64,000 nucleotides of DNA from Bacteroidales bacterium. GTDB lineage: Bacteria; Bacteroidota; Bacteroidia; Bacteroidales; Muribaculaceae. Position numbers and translations under genes: made by a program. Shown here in pieces: positions 59,135 through 64,000 of the stretch. Location of the stretch: NCBI GenBank assembly GCA_900770215.1, contig CAAGJW010000019.1:21994-85993 (forward strand). Direction: 5' to 3'. Numbering within the stretch: position 1 is the stretch's first letter; each line of letters opens with the position of its first letter. The notes below the pieces were generated by a model, which worked only from the letters and a program-made list of their open reading frames with translations, did not search any database and was not told the origin of the DNA.

Positions 59135-60373
59135 GTGAAACTACTGAGTAAAATATTGCATCACAGCACAAGGGGGAGCAAAGGACAGGCTTCTCCCGTG
59201 CCAACACAACCAGAAGCACAACTGCAAGAAGACGAGCAGCAGCACTCGGCCCTCGCCACCATCACGCCTGCAGCTGCACAGGAGAAAAAGCCTCACAAAC
59301 GCCTTGTGAAGCATCTCGACACATTCATCATCAAGCAATTTCTGGGCACATTCTTCTTTATCATCATTCTGGTGATGGCCATTGTCATCATGTTTGACAT
59401 CAACGAGAAGCTCGATGCCATGCTCACGGCTCCGCTCAAGGAGACAGTTTTCAAGTATTTCATGAATTTTTTGCCTTACATTGCAGCCCAGTTTGCCCCG
59501 CTTTTTGTCTTTATCGCAGTGATTTTTTTCACGTCACGGCTGGCCGACCGTAGCGAGATCACTGCCATACTCTCGGCAGGCGTGAGCTTCAGGAGGCTTA
59601 CAATACCCTACCTGGTGTCGGCTGCCGTGATCACTGCGGGCATGCTCTACCTCTCGCTCTATGTCATCCCGCCAGCCAACGTGAAACGCATCGAGTATAC
59701 CAACCAGTGGGTAAAGAACAAGCGCGTAGACTATGGCGACAACATTCAACTGCAAGTGCGTCGTGGCGTGATGATGCACATGGCTCGCTACGACAACATC
59801 ACCAAACATGGCTCACGCATATCGGTAGAAGAGTTCAAGGGTAACGAGCTCACATCGCGCCTCACGGCAAGCGATGCTGCCTATGACACACTGGGCCGAT
59901 GGAAGCTCACCGATTATGAGATGCGTCACTTCGACGGGCTCAATGAGACCATGCGCCGTGGCAATAGCCTCGACACTACTTTAAATATCGACCCCAAAGA
60001 TTTCTTGATTGCCAAAAACGACCAGGAGATGCTCACCTCGCCTGAGTTGAAGAAATATATCGACTCTCAGAAGAAACGCGGTGCTGCCAACATCCAGCAA
60101 TTTGAAATTGAGTACGAGCGCCGCTACGCCATGAGTGCGGCTGCATTTATCCTCACCATCATAGGCTTGTCGCTGTCGTCGAGAAAAGTGCGCGGCGGCA
60201 TAGGGCTTAACATAGGCATAGGACTCGCTTTGAGCTTCTCCTACATTCTATTCATGCAGGTGACACAGACCTTCGCCGTGAGTGGTTACACCTCGCCACG
60301 CGTGGCCATGTGGATACCCAATATCATCTATAGCATTATCGCTGTAGTACTCTACAAGAGGGCTTCGCGATAA
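59135..60373 (+). CDS. LptF/LptG family permease (YjgP/YjgQ)
   Basis: A 412-residue inner-membrane protein of the lipopolysaccharide export ABC transporter. Three N-terminal spans lie between about 65 and 190 (IIKQFLGTFFFIIILVMAIVIM, IAAQFAPLFVFIAVIFF, TIPYLVSAAVITAGMLYLSLYVI), then a periplasmic beta-jellyroll (about 190-330), then three C-terminal spans. Single LptF/G-type genes are common in Bacteroidota. The start is a GTG at 59135, and the first 60 residues form an unusual polar Gln/Pro/Ala/Glu-rich cytoplasmic extension before the first span. No alternative start exists before the first span. Confidence 0.9.
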   Translation: MKLLSKILHHSTRGSKGQASPVPTQPEAQLQEDEQQHSALATITPAAAQEKKPHKRLVKHLDTFIIKQFLGTFFFIIILVMAIVIMFDINEKLDAMLTAPLKETVFKYFMNFLPYIAAQFAPLFVFIAVIFFTSRLADRSEITAILSAGVSFRRLTIPYLVSAAVITAGMLYLSLYVIPPANVKRIEYTNQWVKNKRVDYGDNIQLQVRRGVMMHMARYDNITKHGSRISVEEFKGNELTSRLTASDAAYDTLGRWKLTDYEMRHFDGLNETMRRGNSLDTTLNIDPKDFLIAKNDQEMLTSPELKKYIDSQKKRGAANIQQFEIEYERRYAMSAAAFILTIIGLSLSSRKVRGGIGLNIGIGLALSFSYILFMQVTQTFAVSGYTSPRVAMWIPNIIYSIIAVVLYKRASR

Positions 60374-60405
60374 GGGTCAATCATCGCAGTGCGCAGCGTG
60401 CTACC

Positions 60406-60654
60406 CTATTTTTTGTCGGCATCTTGGGGATAAGGCCCATACTGAGCATCGTCGACAGCCTTCATGCGCGCCTTTTCTTTCTTGCGTAGTCGCCAGTAAA
60501 TCAATGAAATGATAACCAACCCTCCAACAAGTGTACTGAAGTAGCGCAAGCCATGACCGGTCCGCAACAGGTCGAGTCCCATATAACCCATGACTGCAAG
60601 AAATACAAGCAGGATCACAGGCATAACGATTGAAAGTCGCAATCTCTTATTCAT
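60406..60654 (-). CDS. Small two-span membrane protein
   Basis: An 82-residue protein with two membrane spans (about 8-27 and 37-54), a basic loop RLRKKEKARMKA and a polar C-terminus. No family is recognised. It follows the RNase D-like gene with an eight-base overlap, so the pair is co-translated. Confidence 0.6.
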   Translation of the reverse strand: MNKRLRLSIVMPVILLVFLAVMGYMGLDLLRTGHGLRYFSTLVGGLVIISLIYWRLRKKEKARMKAVDDAQYGPYPQDADKK

Positions 60655-61282
60655 GTTCTACAGTCATTTCGCTCACCACATAGGGCGAGAGCACAGGATT
60701 ATAGCGCCCGCTTTCAAGATAATTGTAGATATTGATGCACGCCCAAGCATCGATGGCGGCATATTGCTGTTGGGCAGGCGAGAGTGGCTCAGCCTCCCAG
60801 TTGGTCAAGCGCTGGCCCTTGCTTATTTTCTTTTGAAACAGTATGGCATATATCTTCTGGAGGCTGATGTCGGCAATACCAAACTTGCCCACAAGATCTT
60901 GTATCTCGACAAAACCTGCAGGCTTGCAGTCGCTCACGTGGCTCAGTCCGTTGAAATCGTCGTGTATCGACAACCCCACCTTCTTGCAAGCAGGGTCGGC
61001 AAGATACTGGGCCAACTTCACGGGGACACCTATCTTGTTTACCCTGAACAGGAAGCACTCATCGGGCGTGGAAAGCTGAATCAAAGCAAGCTTGTGGTGC
61101 ACGCCTTTTTTAAACGACGGGCGTGTCTCGGTGTCAAAACCCACGATGGCTGCATGACGCAGCACGTTGACCGCAGCATTGACAGTGAGCATGGAATCAA
61201 CCACATGGATCTCGCCTGGGAAGGTGACTACTTCCATATCGTTGATGAGGTGTTTGTCGATCGCAATTTTAATCATTGCCAT
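60647..61282 (-). CDS. 3'-5' exonuclease domain protein (RNase D-like)
   Basis: A 211-residue single-domain DEDDy exonuclease. The acidic residues are in FDTETRPSF (Asp, Glu), LSIHDDFNGL (Asp) and YAAIDAWACINIY (Tyr and Asp four apart). It lacks the HRDC domains of RNase D, so it is a small DEDDy protein of the kind acting on RNA or DNA ends; the substrate is unknown. Two starts are six bases apart (61282 and 61276). A TAnnTTTG box lies 31 bases upstream. Confidence 0.9.
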   Translation of the reverse strand: MAMIKIAIDKHLINDMEVVTFPGEIHVVDSMLTVNAAVNVLRHAAIVGFDTETRPSFKKGVHHKLALIQLSTPDECFLFRVNKIGVPVKLAQYLADPACKKVGLSIHDDFNGLSHVSDCKPAGFVEIQDLVGKFGIADISLQKIYAILFQKKISKGQRLTNWEAEPLSPAQQQYAAIDAWACINIYNYLESGRYNPVLSPYVVSEMTVEHE

Positions 61283-61313
61283 TAGGTTGGAGATAATATG
61301 TTTTTGTGCACTG

Positions 61314-61321
61314 CAAAGTTA
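61314..61321 (-). promoter_or_regulatory. Promoter -7 box of the exonuclease operon
   Basis: Reads TAACTTTG on the minus strand, 31 bases before the exonuclease start. Confidence 0.45.
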
Positions 61322-61505
61322 CAAAAACTATTTGTAAAATTGCTGATACCCTTCACAGATTTCAGTAGTAAACAAAATTTGCATATGGGTATTGCTTAAC
61401 ACACATTGAGTGAGCGTAATTTAAAATTCCGAAAAAACAAACGCACAAAACAATAGACTGATTTTCAGCAATATTTATACAATTATCAATATTTTCAATC
61501 GGCCG

Positions 61506-61550
61506 ATAGATGCAATCTGTTGTGGTCGTGCCAGGATTGAACTTCCTTTG
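61506..61550 (+). promoter_or_regulatory. Candidate ahpCF promoter with OxyR-like half site
   Basis: ATAG-n7-CTGT at 61506-61520, with T and A at the conserved inner positions, agrees with the OxyR half-site pattern in all but one base. It directly abuts TTG (61520-61522), 20 bases before TTCCTTTG (61543-61550), a -7 box with one mismatch. A weak -7 box plus an adjacent activator site is what a peroxide-induced promoter would show. No second half site was found, so this is tentative. Confidence 0.35.
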
Positions 61551-61586
61551 CAGCACAAAAATAACAAACAATTCAACAAAAAAATT

Positions 61587-62153
61587 ATGGAATCAATCAT
61601 CAATCAACACGCACCCGAGTTCACCGTACAAGCTTTCCAAAACGGCGATTTCAAAACAGTAAGTAGCAACGACATCGCTGGCAAGTGGGCCTTGTTCTTC
61701 TTCTATCCTGCCGACTTCACCTTTGTGTGTCCCACAGAGCTGGAGGACCTCCAGAGCAAATATGCTGAGCTGAAGGGCATGGGGGTCGAGGTATTCAGCG
61801 TGAGCACCGACAGTCACTTCGTCCACAAAGCATGGCACGACACTTCCGACCGCATCGGCAAGCTGCAGTATGCCATGCTTGCCGACCCGCTGGCAGTGCT
61901 CTCTCGCGGCTTCGGAGTCTACAAGGAGGACGAGGGTGTGGCCTACCGCGGCACATTCCTGGTTAATCCTAAAGGCCTGGTGAAACTAGCCGAAATACAA
62001 GACAATAGCATCGGGCGTAATGCCGATGAGCTGGTGCGCAAAGTGCGTGCTGCCCTGTATGTGGCTAGCCACAATGGCGAGGTGTGCCCAGCAAAGTGGC
62101 AGGAAGGAGCTGAGACGCTCAAACCAAGTATAGATCTTGTGGGAAAACTCTAA
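61587..62153 (+). CDS. ahpC: Alkyl hydroperoxide reductase subunit C (peroxiredoxin)
   Basis: A 188-residue typical two-cysteine peroxiredoxin reducing peroxides. Peroxidatic Cys48 is in FTFVCPTE and resolving Cys167 in EVCPAKW, at the standard spacing. I start at the ATG at 61587 (MESIINQHAPEF), which gives the family length; an earlier ATG at 61548 lies in the promoter. ahpF follows nine bases later. Confidence 0.97.
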   Translation: MESIINQHAPEFTVQAFQNGDFKTVSSNDIAGKWALFFFYPADFTFVCPTELEDLQSKYAELKGMGVEVFSVSTDSHFVHKAWHDTSDRIGKLQYAMLADPLAVLSRGFGVYKEDEGVAYRGTFLVNPKGLVKLAEIQDNSIGRNADELVRKVRAALYVASHNGEVCPAKWQEGAETLKPSIDLVGKL

Positions 62154-62162
62154 AGAAAAAAC

Positions 62163-63725
62163 ATGATAGATCCACAAGTACTAAACCAGGTAAAAGGGGT
62201 GCTGAGCAATCTCGGCACCGCCTTTACCTTTGTTGTAGAGTGCAACCTTGGCGACGACAAAACGGTCGATTGCTGCAGGTTTGTTGAAGATGTGGCCTCG
62301 TGCAATCCACTCATCTCAGTGCAATATCTCGAGGGCAAAAACTTCAGATTCTCGGTGAAGCGTAACGGTGAGGACACTGGCATTTCATTCGGCGGCATCC
62401 CGAGCGGGCACGAGTTCACCTCGCTGCTACTGGTGCTGCTCAATGGCGACGGTCGGGGTCGAAATCTGCCCGATGGTGCGCTCGCCCAACGCATCAAAGC
62501 ACTGCAAGGCGACATACGGCTCAAAACTTACGTCTCACTCACATGTACCAACTGCCCCGATGTGGTGCAGGCCCTCAACGTCATGGCGCTGCTCAATCCT
62601 GCCATCAGTCACGAGACCATCGACGGAGCCATGTATCAGGATGAAATCGACAGACTCAACATCCAGGCAGTGCCCTCTGTTTACATCAATGGTGAGTTGC
62701 TGCATGTGGGCCGCGGCACCATGGGTGATCTGCTGGAGGAGATTGAAAATTACATGGGTGTCGACCCCGCACCTGCCAACACTGCTGCCGCGCACACTGT
62801 CGATCTGATCGTGCTCGGAGCAGGACCAGCTGGCGTGGCTGCTGCTATCTACGCAGCACGCAAGGGGCAGAAGGTGGCACTCGTGGCACAACGCATAGGC
62901 GGACAAGTGAACGACACCACTGGTATCGAAAACGTGATCTCGGTAACCAAGACTACCGGCACACAGCTTGCAGCCGACCTAAATGCGCATCTTGCTGAAT
63001 ATAACATAGGGATATTCAGCAACCGTCGCATTACCCACGTCGACTTCACGGGCAAAATGAAACGAGTGGAAACTCGCGGCGGAGAGATCTTCCTGGCTCC
63101 AAAGACAATCATTGCCACAGGAGCTGGCTGGCGGCGTCTGGGCTTGCCCGGCGAGGACAAGTATATAGGTCACGGCATACACTTCTGCCCGCACTGCGAC
63201 GGGCCTTTTTACAAAGGCAAAAATGTGGCTGTGATTGGGGGCGGCAATAGTGGCGCCGAGGCTGCTATCGACCTGGCTGGCACGTGCAAGCACGTCACAG
63301 TGTTGGAGTTTAGCGACAAGCTAAAAGCCGATGAAGTGCTGCAAAAAAAATTGCAGAACATGGCCAACGTAGATATCTTCACACATTGCCAAACCACAGG
63401 TCTTACCGGTGATGGCAGCAAGTTGACTGGCATCGACGTGCGGGACCTCAAGAGTGGCAAGGAGCGACACATGGCACTCGACGGCGTGTTTGTGCAGATA
63501 GGTCTACAGCCCAACAGCGATGTGTTTAAGGGCATGATAGAGATGACACCACGTGGCGAAATCGTGATCGACGGCCGCAACCACACATCGGTGCAGGGCG
63601 TGTATGCAGCAGGCGATGTCACGACAACGCCATTCAAGCAGATCATGATTGCCATGGGCGAGGGAGCTAAAGCTGCGCTGTCGGCTTTTGAAGACAGCAT
63701 GTATCAGCCCGATGTGAAACAGTGA
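62163..63725 (+). CDS. ahpF: Alkyl hydroperoxide reductase subunit F
   Basis: A 520-residue flavoprotein disulfide reductase that recharges AhpC with NAD(P)H. The N-terminal thioredoxin-fold pair carries the active CTNC (Cys128, Cys131), the FAD motif is GAGPAGVAAAIYAARKG, the C-terminal redox centre is CPHC (Cys342, Cys345), and the pyridine nucleotide site is VIGGGNSGAEAAID. It is complete and ends before a strong hairpin. Confidence 0.97.
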   Translation: MIDPQVLNQVKGVLSNLGTAFTFVVECNLGDDKTVDCCRFVEDVASCNPLISVQYLEGKNFRFSVKRNGEDTGISFGGIPSGHEFTSLLLVLLNGDGRGRNLPDGALAQRIKALQGDIRLKTYVSLTCTNCPDVVQALNVMALLNPAISHETIDGAMYQDEIDRLNIQAVPSVYINGELLHVGRGTMGDLLEEIENYMGVDPAPANTAAAHTVDLIVLGAGPAGVAAAIYAARKGQKVALVAQRIGGQVNDTTGIENVISVTKTTGTQLAADLNAHLAEYNIGIFSNRRITHVDFTGKMKRVETRGGEIFLAPKTIIATGAGWRRLGLPGEDKYIGHGIHFCPHCDGPFYKGKNVAVIGGGNSGAEAAIDLAGTCKHVTVLEFSDKLKADEVLQKKLQNMANVDIFTHCQTTGLTGDGSKLTGIDVRDLKSGKERHMALDGVFVQIGLQPNSDVFKGMIEMTPRGEIVIDGRNHTSVQGVYAAGDVTTTPFKQIMIAMGEGAKAALSAFEDSMYQPDVKQ

Positions 63726-63774
63726 TGAAACTCGAGCGATTGGACTGAGAAATAGGATTTTTCTGTAACAAGAC

Positions 63775-63811
63775 AGTGGGGCTGTGTCGTAATTCTCGAC
63801 ACAGCCCCACT
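63775..63811 (+). terminator. Terminator hairpin after ahpF
   Basis: A perfect 15-bp stem (63775-63789 with 63797-63811) around a seven-base loop, but with only a weak T tract. Confidence 0.75.
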
Positions 63812-63893
63812 ATTTCCTGACTTTGACAGAATTTGGTGCCATAAAATCTTTTTTGTATTGATTTTCAATGAATTGTCAAATTTTCCATGTCGA

Positions 63894-63928
63894 TTTTGGG
63901 TGACCCGACGTTAAAATTTGTAAATTTG
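63894..63928 (+). promoter_or_regulatory. Promoter near the right edge
   Basis: TTTTG at 63894-63898, 22 bases, TAAATTTG at 63921-63928. It drives whatever begins at or beyond 63961. A GC-rich inverted repeat (GCGGCG and CGCCGC, about 63928-63949) starts the transcript. Confidence 0.55.
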
Positions 63929-63960
63929 CGGCGTGTTTATCCGCCGCAAGCCAAATAAAA

Positions 63961-64000
63961 GTGGGTCGTTTAGCGTCCAAGTCCTTGACAAAAGGAACGG
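63961..64000 (+). CDS. Possible start of a gene cut by the window edge
   Basis: A GTG at 63961 opens a frame without stops to the edge (VGRLASKSLTKGT) and lies 33 bases after a good promoter box. The few residues resemble the start of a Bacteroidota polysaccharide flippase, but 13 residues cannot support a name. Confidence 0.3.
   Translation, partial: MGRLASKSLTKGT

Larger units (their letters stand above)
61283..61586. other. Divergent intergenic region between the exonuclease and ahpC
   Basis: 304 bases, AT-rich. It holds the exonuclease promoter box (minus strand, 61314-61321), and, next to ahpC, a promoter and an OxyR-like half site (61506-61550). Short open frames here (for example minus strand 61362-61571) have no supporting features. 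I see no RNA gene. Confidence 0.6.

Noticed and set aside
61362..61571. 69-codon frame on the minus strand upstream of ahpC
   Set aside because: Covers the ahpC promoter; no promoter or terminator of its own and an odd composition.
1..64000. CRISPR arrays, insertion sequences, prophage genes, rRNA
   Set aside because: None was recognised: no regularly spaced direct repeats, no transposase or integrase signatures, no phage structural genes, no rRNA segments.

Overview
The window reads as chromosome of a Bacteroidales bacterium, probably a gut-type lineage such as Muribaculaceae or Prevotellaceae (the family is inferred, not proven). The evidence is Bacteroidota-typical promoters (TTG or TTTG, about 20 bases, then TAnnTTTG), a complete Bat (aerotolerance) operon, Bacteroidota-only families (DUF4836, DUF4924, DUF5686), a MoxR/DUF58 module, several lipoproteins and a decarboxylase beta-subunit tail. 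Nearly everything is chromosomal housekeeping or envelope function. I saw no insertion sequence, prophage, CRISPR array or rRNA operon, and one tRNA (Arg, anticodon ACG).

Layout. 1-4 kb: tail of a Na+-pumping decarboxylase, patatin lipase, GH13 amylase, PRPP synthetase. 4-9 kb: an exported beta-propeller-like protein translationally coupled to a 1241-residue exported amidase. 9-15 kb: Crp/Fnr regulator, DUF4924, dTDP-rhamnose reductase, RF3, then an APH kinase fused to a RapZ C-terminal domain followed by a MurU-like nucleotidyltransferase. 15-21 kb: DUF4836 lipoprotein, a small acidic protein, agmatine deiminase and N-carbamoylputrescine amidase, DUF5686 outer-membrane protein. 21-29 kb: CYTH protein, RlmD, a YolD-like/Y-family polymerase pair, an exported protein of unknown role, a universal stress protein, a small DNA-binding protein, PAP2 phosphatase. 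29-38 kb (minus strand): moxR, DUF58, a membrane protein, batA, batB, batC, batD, batE. 38-43.5 kb: an HU-membrane-LysM protein with a stand-alone HU, tRNA-Arg, a tail-anchored small protein, an ATP-grasp-like protein, then Maf, KdsC and a DKNYY lipoprotein. 43.7-55.5 kb (plus strand): PfkB kinase, exported protein, AlkD-like protein, thioesterase, cdsA, purM, MltF-like transglycosylase, DUF3332, UvrD/PcrA helicase, carboxynorspermidine decarboxylase, flavodiiron protein. 55.5-64 kb: rimO, ftsY, tgt, LptF/G permease, small membrane protein, RNase D-like nuclease, ahpC and ahpF, and the possible start of a further gene at the right edge.

Functional themes. Cell-wall hydrolysis and salvage may be linked: amidase at 5 kb, lytic transglycosylase at 49 kb, and the AmgK/MurU-like pair at 12.6-14.8 kb. 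Polyamine synthesis is split between aguA/aguB (17 kb) and nspC (53 kb). Oxygen and peroxide tolerance is served by Bat, the flavodiiron protein and AhpCF. The most unusual items are the APH-RapZ fusion next to a MurU-like gene, the HU domain tethered to a membrane segment and LysM, the Y-family polymerase/YolD cassette, and an unannotated 41-residue gene at 46.4 kb with its own hairpin terminator.
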